Below, piece by piece: positions 50,746 to 59,655 of a DNA stretch of 64,000 nt. The position numbers and the translations under genes are program-made. Each line of letters starts with the position of its first letter. Positions within the stretch are counted from its first letter, which is position 1. The DNA is from Mycolicibacterium parafortuitum (GTDB taxonomy: Bacteria > Actinomycetota > Actinomycetes > Mycobacteriales > Mycobacteriaceae). Location of the stretch: positions 1 through 64,000 of the forward strand of contig NZ_MVID01000026.1 of NCBI RefSeq assembly GCF_002086815.1, given 5' to 3'. The notes beneath the pieces were generated by a model. That model searched no databases. It worked only from the letters and a program-made list of their open reading frames with translations, and was not told the origin of the DNA.

Positions 50746-51782
50746 CGGCGGCGCCGCGAGAAGCTCAGCGCGCCAAGTGCTCCCGCCGTCGCCGCCGCGA
50801 CCACCTGCCAGATCTGCAGTCCCGGACGGGCGATCACGCGGTTGTTGATGACCGCCGGTGGCGGAGCGGGGATCTCCTCCTCGCGCATGTTCTCCGGAAC
50901 CGTCGCCGCCCAGCACGTCGAGAACAGGATGAGCCGAGACGTGATGTACGCGAACACCATCAGGCCGAGCACCGGACCGAACGTGGCCCCCGCCGGCCCG
51001 GTCAGCACCGAACGCAGGTAGATCGAACCGACCAGCTTGAACACCTCGAACGCGACCGCCGCGATCAGCCCCGCGCGCACACTGCTGCGGAAGCTGAGCG
51101 ACTCGCGCGGAAGCCGGGCGATGATCCAGGTGAACAGCAGCCACGACACCAGCACCGACACCGTGATCGACGACAATCGCAGCACCACCGTCAGCACCGG
51201 CGAATCGGGAAAACCCATCCAGTTCAACACGTTCTCCAGCACCGAGGAGTTCCCCAGCGCCGACAGCACGAGCGTGACGAGGATCGCGGCGAACGTCGTC
51301 ACCAGGGCCACCAGATCCGACAGCTTGGTCTTGACGAAGCCGTCGGCCTCCTCGCGGAACAGCCCCCACATCTGGCTCAGCGCCTCACGCAGATTCGCCA
51401 TCCAGCCCAGCCCGGCCCATGCCGCGGTCGCCAACCCGATGATGCCGACGGCGCCGCGCGACTCGATCGCCGAATCCATCAGGGTGACGAGCTGCTGACC
51501 CAGCTCACTGCTGAACGTCGACCTGATCCGGTCCTCCACCTGCTGCAGCAGCTCGGGCTCGTTGGCCAGCACGAAACCGCCCACCGAGAACCCGAGCATC
51601 AACAGCGGGAACAGCGCGAAGATCGTGAAGTACGTGATGCCCGCGGCGTAGAAGTCGCCCTTGGCGTCGTTGTAGCGCTGCTGGGCGCGCATCACATGGT
51701 CGAACCACGGCATCCGGGCCCGTAACCGGTCCACGAAGCCCGGTTTCTCCTCGGGGTCGGCGGTGGCGGGCTGCGCTGTCAT
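50742..51782 (-). CDS. YihY/BrkB-family inner membrane protein
   Basis: 346 residues with about six membrane helices. The family signature lies near the N-terminus (GDFYAAGITYFTIFALFPLLML), later NLREALSQMWGLFREEADGFVKTKLSDLVALV, and GLMVFAYITSRLILFSTCWAA. Members were once called ribonuclease BN; that function was assigned elsewhere, and the real role is unknown. Corresponds to Rv3335c, next to trpS as in M. tuberculosis. Confidence 0.92.
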   Translation of the reverse strand: MTAQPATADPEEKPGFVDRLRARMPWFDHVMRAQQRYNDAKGDFYAAGITYFTIFALFPLLMLGFSVGGFVLANEPELLQQVEDRIRSTFSSELGQQLVTLMDSAIESRGAVGIIGLATAAWAGLGWMANLREALSQMWGLFREEADGFVKTKLSDLVALVTTFAAILVTLVLSALGNSSVLENVLNWMGFPDSPVLTVVLRLSSITVSVLVSWLLFTWIIARLPRESLSFRSSVRAGLIAAVAFEVFKLVGSIYLRSVLTGPAGATFGPVLGLMVFAYITSRLILFSTCWAATVPENMREEEIPAPPPAVINNRVIARPGLQIWQVVAAATAGALGALSFSRRRR

Positions 51783-51827
51783 CCGACCCCCTTATGTGGC
51801 TGTTCCTATGGAGCTATCGAGACGCAG

Positions 51828-52841
51828 CTATTGAGACGCTAGGAACCCTAACCGGTCGTATACCCGGCGCAACGTTTTCCCAGACACCTCGCGGGCACGT
51901 TCGGCGCCGCGGGCCAGCACCCGCTCCAGTTCCGCCGGATCGGCGAGCAACTCGTCGACCCGGGTCTTGATCGGGGTGACGAACTCGACCACCGCCTCGG
52001 CGGTCTCCTTCTTCAGGTCCCCGTAGCCGCGCCCGGCGTACCCGTCGACGAGCGTGGCGATGTCGGTGCCCGTCACCGCCGACTGGATGGTCAGCAGGTT
52101 CGACACCCCGGGCTTGGCCTCCCGGTCGAAGCGGATCTCGCGCTCGCTGTCGGTGACCGCCGAGCGAATCTTCTTGGCCGTCTTGGCCGGTTCGTCGAGC
52201 AGGCTGATCAGCCCGGCGTCGGATTCGGCGGACTTGCTCATCTTCGCCGTCGGGTCCTGCAGGTCGAAGATCTTCGCGGTGGCCTTCGGGATCATCGCCT
52301 CCGGGATCACGAAGGTGTCCGGGAACCGGGCGTTGATGCGCTGCGCGACGTCGCGCGCGAGCTCGAGGTGCTGCCGCTGGTCCTCCCCGACCGGCACCAG
52401 TTCGGTGTCGTAGAGCAGTACGTCGGCGGCCATCAGCACCGGGTAGGTGAACAACCCGACCGTCGTCGAGTCCGCACCCTGCTTCTGCGATTTGTCCTTG
52501 AACTGCGTCATCCGCGACGCCTGCCCGAATCCGGTGAAACACCCCAGCACCCATGCCAACTCGGAGTGGCTCGGCACATGGCTCTGCACGAACACCGTCG
52601 CCCGGTCCGGATCGATCCCCAGCGCCAGGTACTGCGCGGCGGTGACGAGCGTGCGCTTACGCAACGTGGCGGGATCCTGCGGGACCGTGATCGCGTGCAG
52701 ATCGACGACGCAGAAGTAGGCGTCGTAACCGTCCTGCAGGCTCACCCACTGGCTGACCGCTCCCAGGGCGTTGCCCAGGTGCAGCGAGTCGGAGGTGGGT
52801 TGCGCGCCCGAGAAGACGACGGGCCTGGCTGAGTTGCTCAT
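51828..52841 (-). CDS. trpS: Tryptophanyl-tRNA synthetase
   Basis: 337 residues, class Ic. The HIGH-like motif is in TSDSLHLGNALGAV and the KMSKS loop in DPTAKMSKSAESDAG. The Trp-site segments YPVLMAADVLLYDTELVPVGEDQ are present. Charges tRNA-Trp. The ATG at 52841 matches the usual short N-terminus; an ATG four codons upstream (52853) is possible but is crowded by its own upstream GAGAAG. The gene lies 46 bp upstream of the YihY gene and probably shares its transcript. Confidence 0.96.
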   Translation of the reverse strand: MSNSARPVVFSGAQPTSDSLHLGNALGAVSQWVSLQDGYDAYFCVVDLHAITVPQDPATLRKRTLVTAAQYLALGIDPDRATVFVQSHVPSHSELAWVLGCFTGFGQASRMTQFKDKSQKQGADSTTVGLFTYPVLMAADVLLYDTELVPVGEDQRQHLELARDVAQRINARFPDTFVIPEAMIPKATAKIFDLQDPTAKMSKSAESDAGLISLLDEPAKTAKKIRSAVTDSEREIRFDREAKPGVSNLLTIQSAVTGTDIATLVDGYAGRGYGDLKKETAEAVVEFVTPIKTRVDELLADPAELERVLARGAERAREVSGKTLRRVYDRLGFLASQ

Positions 52842-52935
52842 GGTGACACCCATCTTCTCAAAGCCTCAATCCCGGGTGTTCGCGTGCCGCCCGGCTACCA
52901 TTCCGGCGAGTCATTGATCTTGATCAGGGGGTCCC

Positions 52936-53976
52936 GTGCGCTACTCGCCCGTCGGTGCCATCGTCCTCGCCGGCGCGATGCTGGCGTCCATGGTCGGCGC
53001 CGGAACCGCCCACAGTGCACCGCAACCCGCGGGCCGCGCGGTGGTCGTCGTGTCCGGAGGCAATGCGACCAGCCCGTTCACCACCCCGGAGCAGTCGTGC
53101 GCGTCGGGGCTGGCCGCCGGTAACACCGACACCGCGCTGCGCCGGGATCTGCTCGACCACGGCTACCGGGTCTTCACCTCCCCGGCGATGGCCGGCCGCG
53201 GCCCCGTCGTGGACCAGGACGGCTTCGGCGCGTTCGGCGACTGCCCGGTCACATTGCCGGAGAACATGACCGTGAACTCGACCGGCAGCATCGACACCGC
53301 CGGTGAGCACCTCGCCCGATTCCTCACCTATCTGCGCGACACCCACGGCGTCACCGACATCGACGTAGTCGGCCACTCGATGGGCGGGCTCTACTCCCGG
53401 GCGGCGTTCCGCGTGCTGCAGAGCCTGGGCTCGCCGCTGCGGATCCGGTCGCTGACGACGGTCGGCACCCCCTGGCAGGGCTCCTACCTGTCCGATTACG
53501 CCAACGGCATCACCCCGAAGTCGGACTGCCTCGGCGACCGGTTCTGCGAGGTCGCGATGGACGGGATGAAGGCCGAAGTGACCCGGCTGATGTCCGGCTC
53601 GGGGCGCGAGGTCAACCAGGCCTACCTGATGGGACCCGACGGCTGGAACGAATACCAGGCCGGCGTGCTGGACGGGATCCCGGTGACCCTGATCGCCGGT
53701 GACCGGTTCAGCGCACCCGCGGCCGGGGCGAACCCGACCGTGTGGCCCAACGACGGCATCGTCGCCGCGACCAGCGCGCTGGCGGTCGACGTCAGCGACC
53801 GGGTGCTGCCGCACCGGCAGTGCTTCACATTCGCCGACACCCACAGCATCTACGTCTCCAACGAGGCCGGACTGCCCTGGGAGACCGGCCTGACCTGGGA
53901 TCCGCGCGTGCACGACGTGGTCCGCGGCGCGATCGACGGCGCCGCCGATGGCGCCCCGAACCGGCAGGGCTGCTAG
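52936..53976 (+). CDS. Secreted lipase/esterase (class 2-like alpha/beta hydrolase)
   Basis: 346 residues. The signal peptide AIVLAGAMLASMVGAGTAHS is followed by VVVVSGGNATSPF. The nucleophile elbow is DVVGHSMGGLYSRAAF, the acid is probably in the TVWPNDGIVAATSA region, and the His is in FADTHSIYVS. Several Cys residues could form disulfides outside the cell. GTG 52936 follows AGGGGG. It converges on xthA with stop codons overlapping by four bases. Confidence 0.88.
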   Translation: MRYSPVGAIVLAGAMLASMVGAGTAHSAPQPAGRAVVVVSGGNATSPFTTPEQSCASGLAAGNTDTALRRDLLDHGYRVFTSPAMAGRGPVVDQDGFGAFGDCPVTLPENMTVNSTGSIDTAGEHLARFLTYLRDTHGVTDIDVVGHSMGGLYSRAAFRVLQSLGSPLRIRSLTTVGTPWQGSYLSDYANGITPKSDCLGDRFCEVAMDGMKAEVTRLMSGSGREVNQAYLMGPDGWNEYQAGVLDGIPVTLIAGDRFSAPAAGANPTVWPNDGIVAATSALAVDVSDRVLPHRQCFTFADTHSIYVSNEAGLPWETGLTWDPRVHDVVRGAIDGAADGAPNRQGC

Positions 53977-54797
53977 CCGTAGCAGACCGTGACCGGGCAG
54001 TGGTCCGACCAGCGCAACGCGTAGGCGGCGGGGCGCTCGGTGAATACCGACGAGGCACGGGCGGCCAGGCCGGGTGTGGCCAGGTGGTAGTCGATGCGCC
54101 AGCCGGCGTCGTTGTCGAACGCCTTGCCGCGCCAGGACCACCACGCGTACGGACCCGCCTGGTCGGGATGGGCGCGGCGCACCACGTCCACCCAGCCGGT
54201 GCCCAGCAGCTCGGTCAGCCACTGCCGTTCCTGCGGCAGGAACCCGGCCTTCTTGACGTTGCCCTTCCAGTTCTTGATGTCGTTCTCGGTGTGGGCGATG
54301 TTCCAGTCGCCGCACAGCACCGCCTCGACACCGTCGGTGGACGCGCGGCCCAGCAGCGTCGCCATCCGGTTCGAGACCGCGACCATGAACCGTTCCTTCT
54401 CCAGCTGGCGTTCGGTCTCGGCCTCGCCGGTCGGGAAGTAGACGCTGGCCACCGTGATCCCGGCGGTGTCGACCTCGACGTAGCGGCCGTGGGTGGCGAA
54501 CTCGTCTGCCCCGCAACCGATCCGGACGTCCTCGAGCGGGAATCGGGACAGCACCGCGACCCCGTTGCGGCCCTTCATCGACGGCTCGGCCGACGCCAGC
54601 TGCCAGCCGTCGGCGAGCACGGGCGCCAGCGCGTCACGCAACTGCTCGTCGTCGGCGCGGGTCTCCTGCAGGCACACCACATCCGCGGCGGTCTCCTTGA
54701 ACCACGGCAGCATCCCGAGGTTCTCCGGGGAGCGCTGCTTGACCGCGGCGCGGATGCCGTTGACGTTGATGGTGCTAACCGTTACGGGACGCGTCAC
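53973..54797 (-). CDS. xthA: Exodeoxyribonuclease III (AP endonuclease)
   Basis: 274 residues. EEP-fold motifs in order: STINVNGIRAAV, CLQETRADD, GDWNIAHTENDIKNWKGN, WRIDYHLATP and RWSDHCPV, covering the metal-binding Glu, the catalytic Asp/Asn and the His/Asp pair. It repairs abasic sites and trims 3' ends. GTG 54797 is chosen because it gives the standard N-terminus (TRPVTVSTINVNG). Confidence 0.95.
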   Translation of the reverse strand: MTRPVTVSTINVNGIRAAVKQRSPENLGMLPWFKETAADVVCLQETRADDEQLRDALAPVLADGWQLASAEPSMKGRNGVAVLSRFPLEDVRIGCGADEFATHGRYVEVDTAGITVASVYFPTGEAETERQLEKERFMVAVSNRMATLLGRASTDGVEAVLCGDWNIAHTENDIKNWKGNVKKAGFLPQERQWLTELLGTGWVDVVRRAHPDQAGPYAWWSWRGKAFDNDAGWRIDYHLATPGLAARASSVFTERPAAYALRWSDHCPVTVCYG

Positions 54798-54869
54798 GTC
54801 CGCAGACCCTAACGGAGCCGGGTGACTCGTTCCTTGCGGTACCGGCGGTATCGCCTTATCGTCGGCGGG

Positions 54870-55709
54870 ATGGCACCACGAGAGCCGATCCACGCCGGTT
54901 CCGGCGAACCCGTCCTTTTGCTGCACCCGTTCCTGTGCTCACAGAACGTGTGGCGTTCGGTGGCCGCCCAGCTGGCCGGCACCGGCCGCTTCGAGGTGTA
55001 CGCGCCCACGATGCTCGGCCACCATGGCGGGCCCAAGTCCCCGACCTGGATGCTGCACACCCAGATGCTCGTCGACGACATCGAGCAGCGCATGGACCAG
55101 CTGGGATGGGAGACCGCGCACATCGTCGGCAACTCGCTCGGCGGGTGGGTCGCCTTCGAGCTGGAACGCCGCGGACGGGCCCGCACCCTGACCGCGATCG
55201 CGCCGGCCGGAGGGTGGGGCCATCACTCGGTGTCGAAGTACGAGACCGTGCTGAAGTTCGTGATGGGCGGTCCCGCGCTGATCGCCGCACGGTTGCTGGG
55301 ACCGCGCATCCTGCGTCTACCCGGCGCCCGGCGGCTGGCCACCCTGCCGGTCAGCGGACCGGCCGACGGGCCGACCGACGCCGACCTGGAGCTCCTCGTC
55401 GAAGACGCCACCCACTGCAGCGCCTACGTGCAACTGCTGGTCAAGACCCTGCGGCTGCCCGGACTCCTGGAGCTCGCCCGCCTCGGCGCCCCGACCCAGC
55501 TCGTGCTCTGCGAGAAGGACCGGGTGTTCCCGACCCCGCGCGGCAACCGCTACTTCCTGACCCACCTGCCGAAAGACACCCGGGTGGTGCGGCTCGACGG
55601 GGTCGGCCACATCCCGATGCTGGAGACCCCGGACACCATCAGCGAGTTGATCGCCGGGTTCGTCGACCAGCACGCCTCGAAGCCTGGTGGCAGCGTCGGC
55701 GCTGGGTGA
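54870..55709 (+). CDS. Alpha/beta hydrolase
   Basis: 279 residues. Oxyanion LLLHPFLCSQNVWRSVA, nucleophile HIVGNSLGGWVAFELERRG, acid probably in LVLCEKDRVFPTP, and His in GVGHIPMLE. It resembles the broad MhpC/BioH-like hydrolase group; the substrate is unknown. No signal peptide. The ATG at 54870 is used; the frame extends a little upstream without a good ribosome site. Divergent from xthA, and it ends just before the SAM riboswitch. Confidence 0.88.
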   Translation: MAPREPIHAGSGEPVLLLHPFLCSQNVWRSVAAQLAGTGRFEVYAPTMLGHHGGPKSPTWMLHTQMLVDDIEQRMDQLGWETAHIVGNSLGGWVAFELERRGRARTLTAIAPAGGWGHHSVSKYETVLKFVMGGPALIAARLLGPRILRLPGARRLATLPVSGPADGPTDADLELLVEDATHCSAYVQLLVKTLRLPGLLELARLGAPTQLVLCEKDRVFPTPRGNRYFLTHLPKDTRVVRLDGVGHIPMLETPDTISELIAGFVDQHASKPGGSVGAG

Positions 55710-55724
55710 GATACAGTTCGTTGC

Positions 55725-55845
55725 GGTCATGAGTGCCAGCGACAAGCCCCGGCTAGCTGGCCGGCAACCCTCCAACCGCGGTGGGGTGCCCCGGGAGACG
55801 ACCAGGTTGAGTAGCCGACGACGGCTATAAGGCAAGCGCGGGTCC
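55725..55845 (+). ncRNA. SAM-IV riboswitch upstream of metZ
   Basis: The leader begins GGTCATGAGTGCCAGC and holds the conserved SAM-IV core segments AGCCCCGGCT, CCGGCAACCCTCCAACCGCG, GTGGGGTGCCCCGGG and CCAGGTTGAGTAGCC, closing with GGCAAGCGCGGGTCC. The layout (about 120 nt) is that of the actinobacterial SAM-IV class, which switches off methionine genes when S-adenosylmethionine is plentiful. The metZ ribosome site GGAGGAG (55871-55877) follows a small GAAAC/GTTTC hairpin (55851-55868), so control may act at translation. Confidence 0.93.
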
Positions 55846-55884
55846 GCCGTGAAACGGGCCCCAGTTTCATGGAGGAGCACGTCG

Positions 55885-57222
55885 ATGACCGAACCCGACC
55901 GCAGTGCCGCATGGGCTTTCGAGACCAAACAGGTGCACGCCGGGCAGACCCCTGACATCGCGACCAACGCTCGGGCCCTGCCCATCTACCAGACCACGAG
56001 CTACACGTTCAACAGCACCGACCATGCCGCCGCACTGTTCGGGCTGGCCGAACCCGGCAACATCTACACCCGGATCATGAACCCGACCACAGACGTCGTC
56101 GAGCAGCGCATCGCCGCGCTCGAAGGCGGTGTGGCAGCGCTGTTCCTGGCCTCCGGGCAGGCCGCCGAGACGTTCGCGATCCTCAACATCGCCAACAACG
56201 GCGATCACATCGTGTCCTCACCGCGGCTCTACGGCGGCACCTACAACCTGTTCCACTACACGCTGCCCAAGCTCGGCATCGAGGTCTCGTTCGTCGAGAA
56301 CCCCGACGACCTGGACTCGTGGCGCGCCGCGGCCCGGCCGAACACCAAGGCGTTCTTCGCCGAGACGATCTCGAATCCCCAAATCGACATCCTCGACATT
56401 CCCGGTGTCGCAGGCGTCGCGCACGAGGTCGGCGTCCCGCTGATCGTCGACAACACCATCGCCACGCCGTATCTGATCCAGCCGCTGAGCCACGGTGCCG
56501 ACATCGTCGTGCACTCGGCCACCAAGTATCTGGGTGGGCACGGGTCCGCGATCGCCGGCGTGATCGTCGACGGCGGCACCTTCGACTGGACCAACGGCCG
56601 CTTCCCCGGCTTCACCGAGCCGGATCCGAGCTACCACGGTGTGGTGTTCGCCGAGTTGGGCCCGCCGGCGTACGCGCTCAAGGCCCGCGTGCAGCTGCTG
56701 CGCGACCTCGGTTCGGCCGCAGCACCTTTCAACGCGTTCCTGATCGCCCAAGGCCTGGAGACGCTGAGCCTGCGCATCGAACGCCACGTGCAGAACGCCC
56801 AGCGGGTCGCGGAGTTCCTGGAGGCCCATCCGGACGTGGTGTCGGTGAACTACGCAGGCTTGCCGTCGTCTCCGTGGTACGAGCTCGGAAAGAAGCTGGC
56901 CCCCAAGGGGACCGGTGCGGTGCTGGCGTTCGAGCTGAGCGGAGGCATCGAAGCGGGCAAAGCGTTCGTCGACGCCCTGAGCCTGCACAGCCACGTCGCC
57001 AACATCGGCGACGTGCGCTCGCTGGTGATCCATCCGGCATCGACGACCCATCAGCAGCTCTCCCCGGACGAGCAGCTCGCCACCGGTGTCACCCCGGGCC
57101 TGATCCGTCTGGCGGTCGGCATCGAAGGCATCGACGACATCCTCGCCGACCTCGAGCAGGGCTTTGCCGCGGCGAAACCCTTTGCCGCCAAAGCGGACCC
57201 GAGCGCCGTTGCGTCGTTCTAG
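55885..57222 (+). CDS. metZ: O-acetylhomoserine sulfhydrylase
   Basis: 445 residues. PLP-fold of the Cys/Met-metabolism family: YTRIMNPTTDVVEQRIAALEGG, ASGQAAETFAILNI, SNPQIDILDIPGVA, and the PLP Lys in VHSATKYLGGHGSAIAG. It makes homocysteine from O-acetylhomoserine and sulfide. The length and C-terminal QLSPDEQLATGVTPGLIRLAVGIE match Rv3340 (named metC there). GGAGGAG precedes ATG 55885, behind the SAM-IV riboswitch. Confidence 0.96.
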   Translation: MTEPDRSAAWAFETKQVHAGQTPDIATNARALPIYQTTSYTFNSTDHAAALFGLAEPGNIYTRIMNPTTDVVEQRIAALEGGVAALFLASGQAAETFAILNIANNGDHIVSSPRLYGGTYNLFHYTLPKLGIEVSFVENPDDLDSWRAAARPNTKAFFAETISNPQIDILDIPGVAGVAHEVGVPLIVDNTIATPYLIQPLSHGADIVVHSATKYLGGHGSAIAGVIVDGGTFDWTNGRFPGFTEPDPSYHGVVFAELGPPAYALKARVQLLRDLGSAAAPFNAFLIAQGLETLSLRIERHVQNAQRVAEFLEAHPDVVSVNYAGLPSSPWYELGKKLAPKGTGAVLAFELSGGIEAGKAFVDALSLHSHVANIGDVRSLVIHPASTTHQQLSPDEQLATGVTPGLIRLAVGIEGIDDILADLEQGFAAAKPFAAKADPSAVASF

Positions 57223-57233
57223 GGATAGCGTTC

Positions 57234-58364
57234 GTGACCATTGTGGATCTGATTCATAGCGACCGTGTGGCGCTGCCGCCCGAAGGGCAGATCGGCATCG
57301 TCGAGATCGGTCGGTTGACCCTCGAAAACGGAGAGGTCATCGAGGACGCGTTCATCGCGGTGCAGCGCTGGGGTGAACTGTCGCCCGAGCGCGACAACGT
57401 CGTCGTCGTGCTGCACGCCCTCACCGGCGACTCGCACGTCACCGGGCCTGCCGGACCGGATCACCCGACCCCCGGCTGGTGGGACGGCGTCGCGGGCCCG
57501 GGGGCGCCGATCGACACCGACAAGTGGTGCGCGATCTCGACCAACGTGCTCGGCGGCTGCCGCGGATCGATCGGCCCCAGCTCCATCGCGCCGGACGGGA
57601 AGCCGTGGGGCTCAAGATTTCCCGCCATCTCGGTACGCGACCAGGTGGCCGCCGACGTCGCCGCGCTGGAACGCCTCGGCATCACCGAGGTGGCCGCGGT
57701 GATCGGCGGGTCGATGGGCGGTGCACGGGCACTGGAGTGGGCGGTGACCTACCCGGACAAGGTGCGCGCGGCGCTGGTGCTTGCGGTCGGGGCCCGCGCG
57801 ACCGCCGACCAGATCGGCACGCAGAGCACCCAGGTGGCCGCGATCAAGGCCGACCCGAACTGGTGCGGCGGCGACTACCACGGCACCGGACGCTCCCCCG
57901 GCACCGGACTCGAGATCGCCAGGCGCTTCGCGCATCTGACCTACCGCGGCGAGGCCGAACTCGACGAGCGGTTCAGCAACGACGCCCAGCCCGGCGAGGA
58001 CCCGGTCACCGGCGGGCGCTACGCGGTGCAGAGCTATCTGGAATACCAGGGCCGAAAGCTGTTGGCGCGCTTCGACGCGGGCACCTACGTCGCGCTCACC
58101 GACGCGCTGTCACGCCACGACGTCGGTCGCGGACGCGGGGGTGTCGCGGCCGCATTGCAGGGTTGCCCGGTGCCGACGGTGGTCGGCGGGATCACCTCCG
58201 ACCGGTTGTATCCGCTGCGCCTGCAGGCCGAGCTCGCCGAGTTGCTGCCCGGCTGCGACGGCCTGGACGTAGTGGACTCGGAGTTCGGCCACGACGGCTT
58301 CCTGGTCGAGACCGACGCCGTTGGCAAGCTGATCCGCCGGACGCTGGAGCTGGCAGGCAAGTGA
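57234..58364 (+). CDS. metX: Homoserine O-acetyltransferase
   Basis: 376 residues. Alpha/beta-hydrolase fold acyltransferase: LHALTGDSHVTG, nucleophile VIGGSMGGARALEWAVTYPDKV, Asp in GGITSDRLYPLRLQ and His in FGHDGFLVE. It acetylates homoserine with acetyl-CoA, making the MetZ substrate. GTG 57234 is 12 bp after the metZ stop with AGGGAT before it. It corresponds to Rv3341 and lies under the same SAM-IV control. Confidence 0.95.
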   Translation: MTIVDLIHSDRVALPPEGQIGIVEIGRLTLENGEVIEDAFIAVQRWGELSPERDNVVVVLHALTGDSHVTGPAGPDHPTPGWWDGVAGPGAPIDTDKWCAISTNVLGGCRGSIGPSSIAPDGKPWGSRFPAISVRDQVAADVAALERLGITEVAAVIGGSMGGARALEWAVTYPDKVRAALVLAVGARATADQIGTQSTQVAAIKADPNWCGGDYHGTGRSPGTGLEIARRFAHLTYRGEAELDERFSNDAQPGEDPVTGGRYAVQSYLEYQGRKLLARFDAGTYVALTDALSRHDVGRGRGGVAAALQGCPVPTVVGGITSDRLYPLRLQAELAELLPGCDGLDVVDSEFGHDGFLVETDAVGKLIRRTLELAGK

Positions 58365-59104
58365 GCGAGGCGGTGAACGGCCAGCCCGACCGGCGCTCAC
58401 TGTCGTTCGGCGCGGAGGCGGCGGCCTACGAGCGGGGCCGGCCGTCGTACCCGCCGGAGGCGATCAACTGGCTGCTGCCCGACGGCGCCCGCGATGTGCT
58501 CGACCTCGGTGCGGGCACCGGCAAGCTGACCACCCGGCTCGTCGAGCGCGGACTCGCCGTCGTCGCGGTCGACCCGATCCCGGAGATGCTGGAGCTCCTG
58601 AGCTCATCGCTGCCCGACACCCCGGCGCTGCTGGGCACCGCCGAGGACATCCCGCTGCCCGACAACAGCGTGGACGCGGTGCTGGTGGCCCAGGCCTGGC
58701 ACTGGTTCGACGAGTCCCGCGCGGTCAAGGAGATCGCCCGGGTGCTGCGGCCCGGCGGCCGGCTCGGCCTGGTGTGGAACAACCGCGACGAAAGATCCGG
58801 CTGGGTCAAGGATCTCGGCAACATCATCGGCCACGAGGTCGATCCGTGGAGCCAGTCGGTGCAGCTGCCCGCCCCGTTCGCCGACGTCGAACGCCACCAG
58901 GTGGAGTGGACGAGCTACCTGACCCCGCAGGCGCTGATCGACCTGGTCGCGTCGCGCTCCTACTGCATCACCTCACCGGAGCGGGTGCGCACCCGCACGC
59001 TGGATCGGGTCCGCGAGCTGCTGGCCACCCACCCGGCGCTGGCCAACAGCAGCGGGCTCGCGCTGCCGTACGTGACGGTGTGCGTGCGGGCCACGCTGGC
59101 CTGA
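58361..59104 (+). CDS. Class I SAM-dependent methyltransferase
   Basis: 247 residues. SAM site VLDLGAGTGKLTTRLVERG, then VVAVDPIPEML and AEDIPLPDNSVDAVLVAQAWHWFDE, the Methyltransf_11 pattern. GTG start overlaps the metX TGA by four bases, so it is the third gene of the riboswitch operon, as Rv3342 in M. tuberculosis. Its acceptor is unknown; co-regulation with methionine synthesis suggests a link to SAM use or a homocysteine-related compound. Confidence 0.9.
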   Translation: MSEAVNGQPDRRSLSFGAEAAAYERGRPSYPPEAINWLLPDGARDVLDLGAGTGKLTTRLVERGLAVVAVDPIPEMLELLSSSLPDTPALLGTAEDIPLPDNSVDAVLVAQAWHWFDESRAVKEIARVLRPGGRLGLVWNNRDERSGWVKDLGNIIGHEVDPWSQSVQLPAPFADVERHQVEWTSYLTPQALIDLVASRSYCITSPERVRTRTLDRVRELLATHPALANSSGLALPYVTVCVRATLA

Positions 59105-59117
59105 CAGCGGCAGTTCG

Positions 59118-59180
59118 TCGCGAAAGTGCGCTCACGGTCGCGAACGCGGGGATTTCACGACCCTGGATGCACTTTCGCGA
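59118..59180. repeat. Palindromic intergenic repeat, copy 1 (63 bp)
   Basis: Perfect 12-bp outer arms TCGCGAAAGTGC and GCACTTTCGCGA, with inner GGTCG/CGACC complementarity. It matches copy 2 at 53 of 63 positions, in the same orientation, 173 bp away. It begins 13 bp after the methyltransferase stop and may act as its terminator. Confidence 0.85.
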
Positions 59181-59254
59181 GCACGCGGGTCAGCCAACGC
59201 GAAGAGCCGTGCCCAGTGCGCCGCCGTGAGGTCCTTGGGCAGCCACCAGGCCAT
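59132..59254 (-). pseudogene. Short ORF remnant between and overlapping the palindromic repeats
   Basis: On the minus strand a 41-codon frame from ATG 59254 reads AWWLPKDLTAAHWARLFALA then DPRARES before running into repeat copy 1 and stopping. The middle looks like genuine protein sequence (Trp/Leu-rich helix) but no complete gene surrounds it. It may be the debris of a gene carried with or disrupted by the repeats. Confidence 0.3.
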
Positions 59255-59290
59255 CGTGGCCGATCGAGTATCGCGGATCCACTGAATTTC

Positions 59291-59353
59291 TCGCGAGAGT
59301 GCAGTCAGGGTCGCGATCGCACGAATTCCACGACCCTGGAAGCACTTTCGCGA
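59291..59353. repeat. Palindromic intergenic repeat, copy 2 (63 bp)
   Basis: Outer arms TCGCGAGAGTGC and GCACTTTCGCGA (one mismatch) and perfect inner arms CAGGGTCG/CGACCCTG. Same length and orientation as copy 1. It ends 14 bp before the DUF3017 stop. Different compensating bases in the two copies suggest the stem is maintained. Confidence 0.85.
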
Positions 59354-59367
59354 GACGGCAGCGCCGC

Positions 59368-59655
59368 TCAGCTGGTGCCGAGCGGGTCGATCGTCCACGC
59401 GATGTAGAGCATCGCCGCGCTGACCGATGCGGTGGTGACGACGTCGACGGTGCGGGTGCGCACCGCGAGCAGCCCGACCCGGTCGTCGGGCAGGGACAGC
59501 CGCAGACCCGCCGCGACGGCCACCCCGATCGCCATGACCAGCGCCCCGCGCCGCCAGTACCCCGCGGCGACCAGTGCGAACGCCGCGAGCAGGAACAGCC
59601 CGACCACCAGGATCGGCCACTGCGCGCTGAGCAGCCTGCGCGCGAACGCGCTCAT
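59368..59655 (-). CDS. DUF3017 small membrane protein
   Basis: 95 residues with three hydrophobic helices: WPILVVGLFLLAAFALVAAGYW, GALVMAIGVAVAAGLRLSL and VVTTASVSAAMLYIAW. This is the actinobacterial DUF3017 family, which regularly follows folD (Rv3355c). The ATG overlaps the folD TGA by four bases, so it is translationally coupled. Function unknown. Confidence 0.88.
   Translation of the reverse strand: MSAFARRLLSAQWPILVVGLFLLAAFALVAAGYWRRGALVMAIGVAVAAGLRLSLPDDRVGLLAVRTRTVDVVTTASVSAAMLYIAWTIDPLGTS

Noticed and set aside
52924..54516. 530-codon minus-strand open frame
   Set aside because: Overlaps the secreted lipase antisense and runs in a wrong frame through xthA; low-complexity Arg/Gly sequence.
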